Made by a program: the position numbers and the translations under genes
The notes under the pieces: generated by a model
Seen by the model: only the letters and a program-made list of their open reading frames with translations
What the model was told of the DNA's origin: nothing
The model's database searches: none
From: an uncultured Pseudomonadales bacterium
Lineage (GTDB): Bacteria > Pseudomonadota > Gammaproteobacteria > Pseudomonadales > Pseudohongiellaceae
NCBI GenBank assembly: GCA_943789485.1
Contig: CALSUH010000005.1
Coordinates: 310,001-374,000, forward strand
DNA: 64,000 nt
Direction of reading: 5' to 3'
Part shown: positions 30,915-40,377 of the stretch, one piece after another
How positions within the stretch are numbered: the stretch's first letter is position 1
Layout: the number at the start of each line of letters is the position of its first letter

Positions 30915-31457
30915 ATGGATAAAAATTTAAATCTAATTTGGCTAGATCTGGAAATGACTGGGCTAAAGCCAGAGTCAGATCGCATCATCGAAATCGCAAC
31001 GCTGGTTACAGATGCCAATCTAAACATCCTCGCCGAGGGTCCAGTGCTTGCTATTAAACAATCTGATGCAGCATTAGACGCCATGGATGATTGGAACCAG
31101 CAACATCATGGCGCGTCAGGATTGATAGAGCGTGTGAAGAATAGTGATGTCGATGAGGATGAGGCGACACGGCAGACGATAGAATTCCTGTCTCAGTATT
31201 CTACGAAGAACTCATCGCCGATGTGTGGCAATAGTATCTGTCAGGATCGTAGGTTCATGGCGAACTACATGCCAGAGCTGGAAAACTATTTTCACTATCG
31301 AAATTTGGATGTGAGCTCTGTCAAAGAACTCGCGCGTCGCTGGAAACCGGAAATCTTAAAGGGCTTGGTTAAGCAAGGAGCGCATCAAGCGATGGAAGAT
31401 ATTAGAGACTCTGTTGCCGAGCTGAAGTACTACAGAGAACATTTTATCGACGCCTAG
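30915..31457 (+). CDS. orn: Oligoribonuclease
   Basis: Orn is the essential DEDDh 3'-5' exoribonuclease that degrades two- to five-nucleotide RNAs and pGpG from c-di-GMP turnover. The 180-residue protein has the exonuclease I motif [11 protein letters not shown] at the start, [10 protein letters not shown] in the middle and [14 protein letters not shown] near the end, giving the four acidic ligands and the His. It lies between rsgA and queG in the standard gammaproteobacterial order. Confidence 0.96.
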   Translation: MDKNLNLIWLDLEMTGLKPESDRIIEIATLVTDANLNILAEGPVLAIKQSDAALDAMDDWNQQHHGASGLIERVKNSDVDEDEATRQTIEFLSQYSTKNSSPMCGNSICQDRRFMANYMPELENYFHYRNLDVSSVKELARRWKPEILKGLVKQGAHQAMEDIRDSVAELKYYREHFIDA

Positions 31458-31467
31458 AAATAATCGT

Positions 31468-32520
31468 CTAAGATTCATGTTGCAGCAATGCCCATTCAAT
31501 ATGTTCGTTCACCATATCGGAGACATTGTTCAATCTTGACTGCAAAGAACTGACTATTTCTTTCGAGCTTGGCGCATTCCCAAGAGCGACCGCTATATTG
31601 CGTAGCCAACAATCGTAGCCGATTCTGCGAATAGCAGACCCTTCAGTTCGCTTTAGAAATTCCCGCTCGGACCAAGCAAAAAGATCCACTAGCTGGGCAT
31701 CATCTAGGCTATGCCTAGGCGTAAAATCCTTTTCTTGTGTTGGCTTAGAAAATTTATTCCATGGGCAAACAAATTGGCAATCGTCGCAGCCATAGATTCG
31801 ATTCCCCATCGGTTTTCGAAATTCTACTGGGATAGATGTACGTAGTTCGATCGTTAAGTAAGAGATACAGCGCGTGGCGTCTAGCAGATTGGGTTTTACG
31901 AACGCATTTGTTGGACAAATATCGAGGCAAGCAGAACAGCTACCGCAATGATCGGCTACCTGCTCATCAACCGGCAACGGTAGATCGGTAAACAGCTCTC
32001 CAAGGAAAAACCATGATCCAGCCTGCTTGTTAATGAGCATTGTGTTCTTGCCGATCCAGCCCATTCCAGCTTTTTCAGCGAGGGCGCGCTCAAGTACAGG
32101 GGCGCTATCGACGAATGCACGGTAGCCAAATGGACCAGCAACATCTTGAATTTTCCGCGCAAGCTTCTGTAGCCGCTTGCGAATCAGTTTGTGATAGTCA
32201 CGGCCCCGAGCATAGCGCGAGATGTAGGCTTTACCCGTGTTCTGCATGGAATCCAGCGAATCTTCTGAATCCATTGCATAGTCCATGCGAACGCAGACGA
32301 CACGAATCGTGCCAGGCACGAGTTGCTCAGGATGACAGCGCTTGTCGTGATTCTCCGCCATATAGGACATGGCGCCGTGATAGTTCCGATCTATCCAATC
32401 TTTTAAGTGATGCTCGTACTTACTCAGGTCGATATCCGTAAAGCTTACTTCTTGGAAGCCAAGCTCAACACCCCATTTCTTAATGTCGGTCGAAATCTGA
32501 TGGAAATCTATCTCAGTCAT
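31468..32520 (-). CDS. queG: Epoxyqueuosine reductase
   Basis: QueG performs the last step of queuosine synthesis in tRNA, reducing epoxyqueuosine with a cobalamin cofactor and two [4Fe-4S] clusters. Both cluster motifs are visible: CGSCSACLDICPTNAF and YGCDDCQFVCPW. The C-terminal region resembles a short HEAT-like tail. The ATG at 32520 was chosen over a TTG two codons earlier. It converges with orn, ten bases separating their stop codons. Confidence 0.95.
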   Translation of the reverse strand: MTEIDFHQISTDIKKWGVELGFQEVSFTDIDLSKYEHHLKDWIDRNYHGAMSYMAENHDKRCHPEQLVPGTIRVVCVRMDYAMDSEDSLDSMQNTGKAYISRYARGRDYHKLIRKRLQKLARKIQDVAGPFGYRAFVDSAPVLERALAEKAGMGWIGKNTMLINKQAGSWFFLGELFTDLPLPVDEQVADHCGSCSACLDICPTNAFVKPNLLDATRCISYLTIELRTSIPVEFRKPMGNRIYGCDDCQFVCPWNKFSKPTQEKDFTPRHSLDDAQLVDLFAWSEREFLKRTEGSAIRRIGYDCWLRNIAVALGNAPSSKEIVSSLQSRLNNVSDMVNEHIEWALLQHES

Positions 32521-32534
32521 ACACAAGCCCCTAC

Positions 32535-33683
32535 TCAGAGTTCGCAGAGAATTTTAGCAGCCTGTTGAAGGGTGCTATCGTCTTTGCAAAAGCAGAAACG
32601 AACAATTTTCGTTGCTGGGGGTACTTCATAGAAGGGAGCTAACGGAATAGCGGCTACACCCTTCTCTTGAGTTAAATAGTTGGCGAATTCAACATCATTC
32701 TTATCGCTAATCTCGCTATAGTCCACTAATTGAAAGTAGGTGCCTTTGGATGGCGCAAATTTCAATCGAGATGGAGTGATCAAGTTGCAAAATGTATTTC
32801 GCTTCTCTTCATAGAAATCTGGAAGTTCGCGCGTATGTTCAGGGCATTCGGCCATAAAGTCAGCGATAGCATATTGAACGAAGCTAGAAGTAGTAAAAGT
32901 TACATACTGGTGAATCTTACGAAATTCTGCCGTTAGTGCTTCTGGGGCAACACAATAGGCAAGTTTCCAGCCAGTGGCGTGATAAGTTTTTCCGAAGGAA
33001 AAAACGACAAAGCTTTTTGCACGCAATTCTGCGTGGGCTAATACACTCTCGTGTTTAACTGAATCAAAGACCATGTGTTCATAGACTTCATCGGAGAGAA
33101 TTAAGATGTCATAGTCTCGAATCAGCGCGGCGAGTTTATCATGATCTGATCTATCCAATAGGCTGCCACAGGGATTGTGAGGCGAATTAATAATGATGAG
33201 CCGAGTACGAGAATTTATAGCCTGCTCTAAGCGGTCCCAGTCCATGCCATAGTCAGGTAGCGTAAGCGGAACGTGAATAGTTTTACCGCCTGCCAACTGC
33301 ACAGCGGGCTCGTAGGAATCGTAAGCGGGGTCGAAGACAATAACCTCATCGCCTGCGGTAACTGCAGCATGCACTGCATCGAACAATGCTTCGGTGGCGC
33401 CAGAGGTGATTGTTACCTCTGTTTCCGGATCGGCATCGCAGTCGTAGTAATCCTTTATCTTGCTAGCAATTTGCTGCCTTAGCAAAGGAATACCAACCAT
33501 AGGAGGGTACTGATTCTTTCGATCATTCAAGTGCTGGGTGACTAATTCTCTCAGTCGCTTTGGGCAGTCGAAATCTGGAAAACCCTGGGATAGATTGATA
33601 GCACCATAGTCTTGAGCCATCTTTGACATGACTGTAAAGATGGTGGTTCCGAGCTTAGGTAATTTACTCTGCAAAATTTTCAC
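32535..33683 (-). CDS. Class I PLP aminotransferase (YbdL/methionine aminotransferase type)
   Basis: This fold-type I aminotransferase resembles E. coli YbdL and kynurenine aminotransferases, which act on methionine and aromatic or sulfur amino acids. The N-terminal KLPKLGTTIFTVMSKMA and INLSQGFPDF segments are diagnostic. The PLP-binding Lys lies in VVFSFGKTYHATGWKLAY, and NSPHNPCGS and SDEVYEHMVFD are conserved cofactor segments. The 382 residues are full length. It lies 14 bases upstream of queG on the same strand. The exact substrate is inferred only from the subfamily. Confidence 0.9.
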   Translation of the reverse strand: MKILQSKLPKLGTTIFTVMSKMAQDYGAINLSQGFPDFDCPKRLRELVTQHLNDRKNQYPPMVGIPLLRQQIASKIKDYYDCDADPETEVTITSGATEALFDAVHAAVTAGDEVIVFDPAYDSYEPAVQLAGGKTIHVPLTLPDYGMDWDRLEQAINSRTRLIIINSPHNPCGSLLDRSDHDKLAALIRDYDILILSDEVYEHMVFDSVKHESVLAHAELRAKSFVVFSFGKTYHATGWKLAYCVAPEALTAEFRKIHQYVTFTTSSFVQYAIADFMAECPEHTRELPDFYEEKRNTFCNLITPSRLKFAPSKGTYFQLVDYSEISDKNDVEFANYLTQEKGVAAIPLAPFYEVPPATKIVRFCFCKDDSTLQQAAKILCEL

Positions 33684-33830
33684 CTCACTGAAAGAGCAAT
33701 CTATTCTAACTGATTGCTTAGCGGAAGTGATATCGAGGCAGGGGTAGGGCGCGAGAGCCTGACAGATCGCAACAGGACAGCATTTGTTTTAATAAACACT
33801 GTCCGCCAGATGGTATTCGAGATGCATGCC

Positions 33831-35222
33831 TTACAACTGCAGCCATTCGTTCAGATCAATAATGTCCTGTGGTGTGAGTATTCCCGCTACCTGTCGTAGG
33901 ATTAAGCTGTCGACAACATAATTGTAGCGAGCATCGGCATATTGGCGCAGAGCGCGATAGAGGTTTTCTCTTGCGCGCAGAACCTCAACGATATTACGTG
34001 TACCAACCTCGGCACCCAGCTCCGTTGCATCCAGAGCACTTTGCGCAGATGTAATTGATTGCTGCCGCTGGCCAATGACGAGAACATCTGTGTTAACACG
34101 GCGATAGGCGTTACGTATATTTTGAGTGAGTTGACGTTCAGTGAGGTTTAGAGATTCCTGAGAGGAGATCACATTGTATTCAGCCGCTCGTCTTCTTGAG
34201 CGGACTGCGCCGCCAGAATAGATTGGAATCGATAGGTTCAGTGCTAAGGAGGTGCGATCGAACGCGCCTCCACCAATTTGAATGCCCTGGCTAACGATGG
34301 GTGCGGTTACGTTGTGGTTCCAGCCGCCTGTAAAATCGATGGTAGGAAGGAGATCCGATTTTCTTGCCTTTAAATTCTTGCGTGAGGCGTCCAGATTGTA
34401 TTCAGCGGCTGCGATAGCGAGGTTGCTGTTCTCTGCTTCTCTCTCCCAATCGGCTAGGCTGCCATCAACCTGAACGATAGGGAAGTCTTCGCGCAATACA
34501 TCAATGGAAGGATGTGCCTGACCGGTAATGGCTTCTAGAGCTTCGTAACGAGACTGCAGTAGGTCCTGCTGCAGAAACGTTGTGTTTCGCGCTAGATCAT
34601 AGGCTGCTTGGCTGTCGAAAACATCGGTAATGGCAACTAAGCCAACTGCTTCACGCTGCCGAGTCTGATCCAGTGAGCGAAGCGCGGCCTCCTCTTCCTG
34701 CACATTGGTGTCTAGCATGTCGATTGCGCGCAAAACGTCGAAATAGGCAGATGCGACACGCATTATTAGATCTTGCTCTTGCGCGGCTAGATTTACCGCG
34801 GCAGCTTTGTCCCGAGCCTTGGCGCTCTGGAAGGTGTACCAGTTGGCTAGGTTCAAGACACTCTGACTGAGGCTCATTCCCCAGCCGTGATTGTTAAGCC
34901 CAGGCCTGAAGCTGTGGTCGTTAGCAACCCGCTTAAAGAGAGTTTCACCGCTAGTTGGGTCTGTGACGTTGCTATAAATTGAATCCGTCGGACCACTAGT
35001 TAGGCGCGAGGTAGACCCACCAATACCCAGAGAGGGCAACAGTGAGGCGCGGCTCTGAATCATGCTTTCGCGGTTTTCGCGGTAGCTCGCTTCCGCCTGC
35101 CGAAGCGTCGGATCGTTTTCCAGTGCGATCTGCAGTATAGACAGTAGATCGTCGCCGTAGCTGAATGAGCTGGTCATGCAACCCAATACTAGAATTCCAA
35201 TATACTTCGCTGGTTTTCCCAT
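33831..35222 (-). CDS. tolC: TolC-family outer-membrane efflux channel
   Basis: This is a trimeric outer-membrane channel of the TolC type used by tripartite efflux pumps and type I secretion. The 463-residue protein has a signal peptide (YIGILVLGCMTSSFSYG), the first repeat QIALENDPTLRQAEASYREN and the structurally repeated second half (EAENSNLAIAAAEYNLDASRKN), as expected from the internal duplication of OEP proteins. A ribosome site (aggt) precedes the ATG. No pump or adaptor genes lie next to it, matching the genomic isolation of tolC in many gammaproteobacteria. Confidence 0.92.
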   Translation of the reverse strand: MGKPAKYIGILVLGCMTSSFSYGDDLLSILQIALENDPTLRQAEASYRENRESMIQSRASLLPSLGIGGSTSRLTSGPTDSIYSNVTDPTSGETLFKRVANDHSFRPGLNNHGWGMSLSQSVLNLANWYTFQSAKARDKAAAVNLAAQEQDLIMRVASAYFDVLRAIDMLDTNVQEEEAALRSLDQTRQREAVGLVAITDVFDSQAAYDLARNTTFLQQDLLQSRYEALEAITGQAHPSIDVLREDFPIVQVDGSLADWEREAENSNLAIAAAEYNLDASRKNLKARKSDLLPTIDFTGGWNHNVTAPIVSQGIQIGGGAFDRTSLALNLSIPIYSGGAVRSRRRAAEYNVISSQESLNLTERQLTQNIRNAYRRVNTDVLVIGQRQQSITSAQSALDATELGAEVGTRNIVEVLRARENLYRALRQYADARYNYVVDSLILRQVAGILTPQDIIDLNEWLQL

Positions 35223-35601
35223 AATTTATGACCTTCTAAGTGCTAAATAGTGTGATATTCAAATGCCTGAAGAGCTTGTTAAACACTTATTCAATAAGGG
35301 CTTTAAATGGCAGCCCTGAAAATAGACGGCATTCTACCCCCTTGTAACCAAAAGTGACAAATTAAACCCCCGCATTTGCGACAGTTAACCTTCTGGAACC
35401 ATTAGACGTTTATTTACCGCTGGCAGTTACAGCTGAGACTGTCCAAATTACATCGCCCAGGGGATCATTTCTTCAGTGAAAGAATGCCCTACGTAGAGCG
35501 TAGTCGAGCAGATCAAAAATTACGAATGTGCGAGGTAGCTCTCACTTCTTTGAAGTCGGCTTTGAGCCGAATCTGTTTCGATTTGGGTTAGTTAGAATTG
35601 A
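35223..35601. other. Intergenic region between the M14 carboxypeptidase and tolC genes
   Basis: No gene is recognised in these 379 bases. They must hold the tolC promoter and leader. A short hairpin (tcggct-ttg-agccga, 35556-35570) lies about 30 bases after the carboxypeptidase stop on the minus strand, but no T-run follows it, so it is not a convincing terminator. Confidence 0.5.
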
Positions 35602-36732
35602 TTAGAGGGTGCCTAGATAACTAGACAGCGTATCTAAACAGGAATGCGCCAACTTCTTGCTACGCTCACCGGACCATCCATAAGTCGTATCCGGTGTTGC
35701 GGTTGTATCCTTGAAGGGCATTTCCAATGTCATGGCAAGGCAGCCCTGTGTTTCCGCAATTTGTGCAGCGCTCATGGTTAGGTTGGCAGTACCGGGAGAC
35801 TTTGCCGGATAACCTCGTTGTGTTTGAAAGTCTGCGTTCAACTGAGCCAGCTTATTTTTATAAAAATCCAACTGTGCTTGCTTGGCGGCGTCCCAGTTTG
35901 CAAGGCCCTCGGTGCCAGCAATGAAACAGTAAGGCAAGGATTCGTCGCCATGGACATCGAGCATGAAGTCCGCGCCGGTATCAACGATCGCCTGCTTTAC
36001 AAAGTAGACTTCCGGGCTGGTATCGATATCAGGATGCGCCCATTCCCGATTCAAATTCCTGCCTGCGGCATTCGTGCGCAGATGACCGCGCCTGCTTCCA
36101 TCTGGATTCATGTTCGGAACCAAATAGACATCGCACTGACTTAGGAGCTTGCTGCTAGCTGGATTTGATTCATCGATAAGACGCTCGATGCAGCCTTCCA
36201 TCCACCATTCGGCCATGGACTCGCCGGGATGTTGTCTAGCGATTAACCAACAGATTTTCTTTGGCTGTTCATTTTCACCCGACGAGAATTTGAGTAAATC
36301 TATATCTTGGCCATCCAGAGTCTTGCCAAGAACACGATGTGAGCAGCGAGGTGACAGCTGACTTTTGGCGACTAGATCGGCGTGGCGCTCCATTGAGTAC
36401 GGAGCGAAATAGGCGAAGTAAATCGAATCATATTCAGGCTGGAACGCGATGGTCATCTTGCCATTCTCCAGCGAGGTTGGATGACGTAACCAGTTTTGCC
36501 GATCATAAGAATAACAAATCCGATAGTTCTCGAAGCCGGGAGGATAGGCTGCACCTCCAGCGTTTAGAATATGCATTGTACAGGGCGTAGCTTTCACTCC
36601 ACTGAGGCGAAAATAGAACCATTGGTAAAATTCTGATTGAATATCTGCGCGTATCTTTAACTGGATGTCGCCGGCGTCAGCGCAGCTAACTACCTCAATA
36701 TTGCCCGCATCAAAGTTCTGACTTATGTGCAC
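35602..36732 (-). CDS. M14-family zinc carboxypeptidase, cytosolic carboxypeptidase type
   Basis: This is a zinc carboxypeptidase of the subfamily related to eukaryotic cytosolic carboxypeptidases (CCP). It begins with a beta-sandwich domain (FYQWFYFRLSGV, SYDRQNWLRHPTS) typical of that group. The catalytic domain has the zinc motif ARQHPGESMAEW (His and Glu ligands), PNMNPDGSRRGHLRTNAAGRNLNREW, and FMLDVHGDESLPYCF with the third ligand. There is no signal peptide, so it should act in the cytoplasm. The 376-residue length matches bacterial members. Substrates of bacterial members are mostly unknown; side-chain glutamate removal is only suggested by the eukaryotic relatives. Confidence 0.87.
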   Translation of the reverse strand: MHISQNFDAGNIEVVSCADAGDIQLKIRADIQSEFYQWFYFRLSGVKATPCTMHILNAGGAAYPPGFENYRICYSYDRQNWLRHPTSLENGKMTIAFQPEYDSIYFAYFAPYSMERHADLVAKSQLSPRCSHRVLGKTLDGQDIDLLKFSSGENEQPKKICWLIARQHPGESMAEWWMEGCIERLIDESNPASSKLLSQCDVYLVPNMNPDGSRRGHLRTNAAGRNLNREWAHPDIDTSPEVYFVKQAIVDTGADFMLDVHGDESLPYCFIAGTEGLANWDAAKQAQLDFYKNKLAQLNADFQTQRGYPAKSPGTANLTMSAAQIAETQGCLAMTLEMPFKDTTATPDTTYGWSGERSKKLAHSCLDTLSSYLGTL

Positions 36733-36842
36733 AATTTTCCTTTATTTCAATTTTTTAGTTATTTTTTAGCTATTTAGCGGTTGTCAGCTTACTGGTATTT
36801 GTTATCATTGCCGACCCTTTTTTTCAGTAAATGAGAAATTTT

Positions 36843-37907
36843 ATGTCGGTAATCACTGACAACTTAAACGTCGGTTCCAACGAGGCCCTAATTACTCCAG
36901 GGCAATTAAAATCTGAATTGCCTTTAGAAGGCGCGGCTCTGAAATCAGTACAGCTAGCACGTAACACCATCTTCTCAATTTTGGATAGAACCGATCCGCG
37001 TTTGTTTGTTGTTGTTGGTCCCTGTTCGATTCATGACACCGAAGCCGCTATTGATTACGCGAAGCGACTTAAGGTGCTTGCTGATAAAGTACAGGACACG
37101 CTCTATATAGTGATGCGAGTCTATTTCGAGAAACCGCGAACGGCGATTGGCTGGAAAGGGCTGATTAATGATCCCTATCTCGACGATTCGTTCAAGATCG
37201 AAGATGGCTTACGTAAAGGCAGGAAGTTACTACTCGATATTGTTGAGCTAGGGCTGCCAACGTCTACAGAGGCACTCGATCCTATCTCACCACAGTACAT
37301 GCAGGAAGTTATAGCTTGGTCTGCGATTGGTGCGCGCACGACAGAATCACAGACGCATCGCGAAATGTCGTCTGGGCTTTCTTCTGCAGTAGGATTCAAG
37401 AATGGAACTGATGGTGGATTAACCGTAGCAGTTAACGCGATGCAATCTGTCTCAAGTCCACACCGCTTTCTCGGCATTAATACAGAGGGTCAGGTATCAG
37501 TTGTTACTACTAGGGGTAACCCCTATGCACATGTGGTGTTACGTGGTGGTGGCAAGGGACCGAACTACGATACTGTTCATGTTGCGCAATGCGAGAAAGC
37601 ACTGCTCGATGGCGGAGTGAGCAGCAATATCATGATTGATTGTAGTCACGCGAATTCATGTAAGGACCCAGATATGCAACCTCTGGTGCTAAAAGACGTT
37701 AGTCATCAAATTCTTGAGGGCAATAAATCCATCATCGGCGTTATGCTCGAAAGTAATATCAATCATGGCAACCAAGCTATTCCGAAAGACCTCAGCAAAT
37801 TGAAGTATGGGGTCTCAGTAACAGACGCCTGCATGGATTGGCAGACGACTGAACAGACAATTCTGGAAATGGCAGAGAAACTAAAAGACGTATTGCCTGT
37901 TAGATAG
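36843..37907 (+). CDS. 3-deoxy-7-phosphoheptulonate synthase (DAHP synthase)
   Basis: This enzyme condenses phosphoenolpyruvate and erythrose 4-phosphate, the first step of the shikimate pathway. It is the class I, AroF/G/H-like form: VVGPCSIHD, RVYFEKPRTAIGWKGLINDP, and GARTTESQTHREMSSGLS near the middle, and IMIDCSHANSCKD with metal ligands. Length is 354 residues from the ATG at 36843; an ATG four codons upstream is also possible. Which aromatic amino acid inhibits it cannot be read from sequence here, so no paralogue letter is given. It converges with the DUF924 gene. Confidence 0.94.
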   Translation: MSVITDNLNVGSNEALITPGQLKSELPLEGAALKSVQLARNTIFSILDRTDPRLFVVVGPCSIHDTEAAIDYAKRLKVLADKVQDTLYIVMRVYFEKPRTAIGWKGLINDPYLDDSFKIEDGLRKGRKLLLDIVELGLPTSTEALDPISPQYMQEVIAWSAIGARTTESQTHREMSSGLSSAVGFKNGTDGGLTVAVNAMQSVSSPHRFLGINTEGQVSVVTTRGNPYAHVVLRGGGKGPNYDTVHVAQCEKALLDGGVSSNIMIDCSHANSCKDPDMQPLVLKDVSHQILEGNKSIIGVMLESNINHGNQAIPKDLSKLKYGVSVTDACMDWQTTEQTILEMAEKLKDVLPVR

Positions 37908-37918
37908 TCGGTCGACTA

Positions 37919-38515
37919 TTAGAATGATGAGCCGGGCTGGGAAAGAAACTCCAGCTCATCGGCTGTCGATTCTCTGCCCAGTATTTCATTGCGGTGTGGA
38001 TAGCGACCGAAGCGATCGATTATCGTCTTGTGTTTTATCTCAGAGTTAAAACTGTCTTCTAGGCCGGGCTGGTCGAACAAAAATAGCGCGATGTCGTGTA
38101 TTTCTTTCGACTCACTGTGCATGAACGGCATATAGAAGAACGCTTTCTTACTATTGTTTAATCCCTTATCGAATTTCTTCCTAATCGCTTCTTGCGCTAA
38201 CACCAGTGCGATAGTGTCCGCCTCGAATGCTTTTGGCGTATCGCGGAACATATGTCGAGAAAACTGATCCAGCACTATAATTTCCGCAAGTGCATCTAGG
38301 GGATGTTCACGCCATGCATAGAGAAGACCCTGCGTCGCAAGCTGATAAGCTTCACCAAACTTGGCTTGGATCGATTCGTCGAACTCGACGTCTTTGATGA
38401 ACTGTTGACTAGGTTCAATGTCTTCAAACCAGAATTGAATAACGGCGGTGGCGGACAAGTTGTACTCAGTAATATAAAAGGGTTTACATTGCTTTATCGA
38501 CAGTAGTGCCGCCAT
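37919..38515 (-). CDS. DUF924 family protein
   Basis: This is a 198-residue conserved bacterial protein of the DUF924 family, related in fold to tetratricopeptide-like helical proteins; its function is not established. Characteristic segments are VIQFWFEDIEPSQ, LAEIIVLDQFSRHMFRDTPKAFEAD, KAFFYMPFMHSESKEIH and RFGRYPHRNEILGRESTADE near the C-terminus. It lies 11 bases from the end of the DAHP synthase gene on the opposite strand. Confidence 0.88.
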   Translation of the reverse strand: MAALLSIKQCKPFYITEYNLSATAVIQFWFEDIEPSQQFIKDVEFDESIQAKFGEAYQLATQGLLYAWREHPLDALAEIIVLDQFSRHMFRDTPKAFEADTIALVLAQEAIRKKFDKGLNNSKKAFFYMPFMHSESKEIHDIALFLFDQPGLEDSFNSEIKHKTIIDRFGRYPHRNEILGRESTADELEFLSQPGSSF

Positions 38516-38609
38516 TGTTAGAGCCTTGTAGCTGCATTCTTCGTAGGGTGCAAAATAAAAGGGGCTCGAAAGAGCACAAGCTACTTGATTTCAAATTAAC
38601 TTCAGCTGT

Positions 38610-39269
38610 CTAAGCGCTGTTAGCATAGGCTATTCCAATGGGTTCTTGCTCTGTGCGCCCTAGTGTTAACCATTTCTGCACGAAAGGATTGTCCAGCATA
38701 GTCTGCATATAGGTGTGGGCATCTTGGCTGAGATCTGCCCCGTAGATACTGAAACTCGCAGCGATAGGCGCGTACAGGCAGTCTGCAATAGAGAAGCGTC
38801 CGTATAGATAGTTACCGTTCTCGCCAAATTTGCGACGGCAGCAGCTCCATACTGCATCAATCCGAGCGATCTCATCCAAAACTTGGGGTGACGGCTTGAG
38901 CTTATAGGAAGCCTTACAATTCAGTGGCCACTCCTTTTTTAAATGCGGGAATTCAGAATGAATTTCAGCACTAGTGGACCTAGCACTTGCGCGTCGTTTC
39001 GGGCTAGCAGGCCAGGCGGAATCATTTATAAATTGTTCTGAAATGTATTCACAGATAGCAAAAGAATCCCAGACCGTTATCTCCCGATGCAAGAGTACGG
39101 GCACTTTTAAGGAGGGAGAATAGGGTCCGAGTTTTTCGGCTGTATCGTCCTGATATAGCGTAATTTGAATCTCTTCGAAATCCACGTCAAACATCTTAAG
39201 CAAGAGCCAGGGGCACATGGACCAGGAAGAATAATTTTTGTTTCCAATTACAAGTCTAAGGTCATTCAT
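38610..39269 (-). CDS. Glutathione S-transferase family protein
   Basis: This is a 219-residue soluble GST-like protein. The N-terminal thioredoxin-like domain has IGNKNYSSWSMCPWLLLK, where Ser residues replace the catalytic Tyr region of classical enzymes, and the cis-Pro segment KVPVLLH. The C-terminal helical domain contains YGRFSIADCLYAPIAA. The second ATG (39269) is used because taggag is then 8 bases upstream. It resembles E. coli YfcF/YibF-like uncharacterised GSTs; the substrate is unknown. Confidence 0.85.
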   Translation of the reverse strand: MNDLRLVIGNKNYSSWSMCPWLLLKMFDVDFEEIQITLYQDDTAEKLGPYSPSLKVPVLLHREITVWDSFAICEYISEQFINDSAWPASPKRRASARSTSAEIHSEFPHLKKEWPLNCKASYKLKPSPQVLDEIARIDAVWSCCRRKFGENGNYLYGRFSIADCLYAPIAASFSIYGADLSQDAHTYMQTMLDNPFVQKWLTLGRTEQEPIGIAYANSA

Positions 39270-39312
39270 TTTCATAACTCCTAATTACTCTCTAATAATT
39301 TATGTAAGTGGC

Positions 39313-40086
39313 TTACTCGCCATCTGGATTTTGTGAAAGCATTGATGTGCTTTTATCGCGAAGACGAACGATGACACGACGGTCGAAGAAGTCGGATTCA
39401 AAGGTTTGCGTGGGATGCAGTGGCTTCGTCTCGCCATGAGCGATTGTGCGAATGGAAGAGTTTTGAATGCCTGCGCTAGTAAGAAACTTTTTTACCGAAT
39501 TCGAACGTTCACGAGACAGCCTAAGATTCAATTCGGGGTTGCCAGTTCTATCTGCATAGCCGGTGATCTCGACGCTAGCTGCTGGCATCTGTTCCGCGAT
39601 TTTAATTAGGCTTGCTAGCTGTTCTTCGTAGTGTGTTTCTATCGCGCTGGAGCCGCTTCGGAAATTCAAAGACAGGAGCGTATTGTCGCAGCAGCCAGCA
39701 ATTGGCATTTGGATATTGGCGGGGTAGGTTCGAGCACGGTTGAGCGACATCCCTTCGAGTCGCTGTACAGTCAATTGATGGCTGGCCTGCATAGCCTGAC
39801 TCTGTTCTTGCAGTGCGGCTAAACGTAGCTGACTTTCATAGAGGTTTCCTTGAAGCTCGTCGAGACGCGACTTCGCGTGCCACCCTTCGCCGAATAAGGC
39901 GCCGACTGCTGCGCCGACGATGAGGCCCGGGGGACCACCAGCGATGCCGCCGAGAATAGCGCCGCTAATGGTTCCAGTGGTTTCTTCTTTCGATGCGGGG
40001 TTCTGATAGTCGGCGCGCTGGGCATCGGCGGTCGCCGTGGCTGAAGCTACTGCGAATACGAGAGCGAGAGAAATTTGCTTAATCAT
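39313..40086 (-). CDS. pdsO: Sortase-system OmpA-like protein PdsO
   Basis: This exported protein has an OmpA-type peptidoglycan-binding C-terminal domain. From the ATG at 40086 it has a signal peptide (ISLALVFAVASATATADA), a glycine-zipper segment (GAILGGIAGGPPGLIVGAAV), a coiled-coil stretch, and the OmpA domain with VEITGYADRTGNPELNLRLS and AHGETKPL. This architecture, directly beside the response regulator and kinase below, fits the sortase-associated PdsO family of marine proteobacteria. It is divergent from pdsR across 291 bases that carry the promoters. The longer upstream reading frame has no signal-like start. No sortase gene is in the window. The family assignment is from recalled architecture and context, not a search. 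Confidence 0.78.
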   Translation of the reverse strand: MIKQISLALVFAVASATATADAQRADYQNPASKEETTGTISGAILGGIAGGPPGLIVGAAVGALFGEGWHAKSRLDELQGNLYESQLRLAALQEQSQAMQASHQLTVQRLEGMSLNRARTYPANIQMPIAGCCDNTLLSLNFRSGSSAIETHYEEQLASLIKIAEQMPAASVEITGYADRTGNPELNLRLSRERSNSVKKFLTSAGIQNSSIRTIAHGETKPLHPTQTFESDFFDRRVIVRLRDKSTSMLSQNPDGE

Positions 40087-40377
40087 TTCGATAATCCTGT
40101 TTTTAGGTGGAACAAAGTTTGGGTTAGTGAAGTCTACTGTTCTATGTACGTTGTTTTGGAACGTCTCTGCGGCCCTAGCCAAGTTGACGTCAATAAGTCT
40201 ATTAAACAGAACAGTTATTGCTCTAAGAGGCGCGGAAAAAGGCGATGTGGTGATTAAATATGGCAGAATCATGGCAATCACCTTAGAGTGAGAATTGTCG
40301 CTCTATTTAATTGAGCAATTCGGGTATAGTCGCCCTAAATCCTTTACCTAAAATGATTTACAAAAGTTGAGAGGAAA

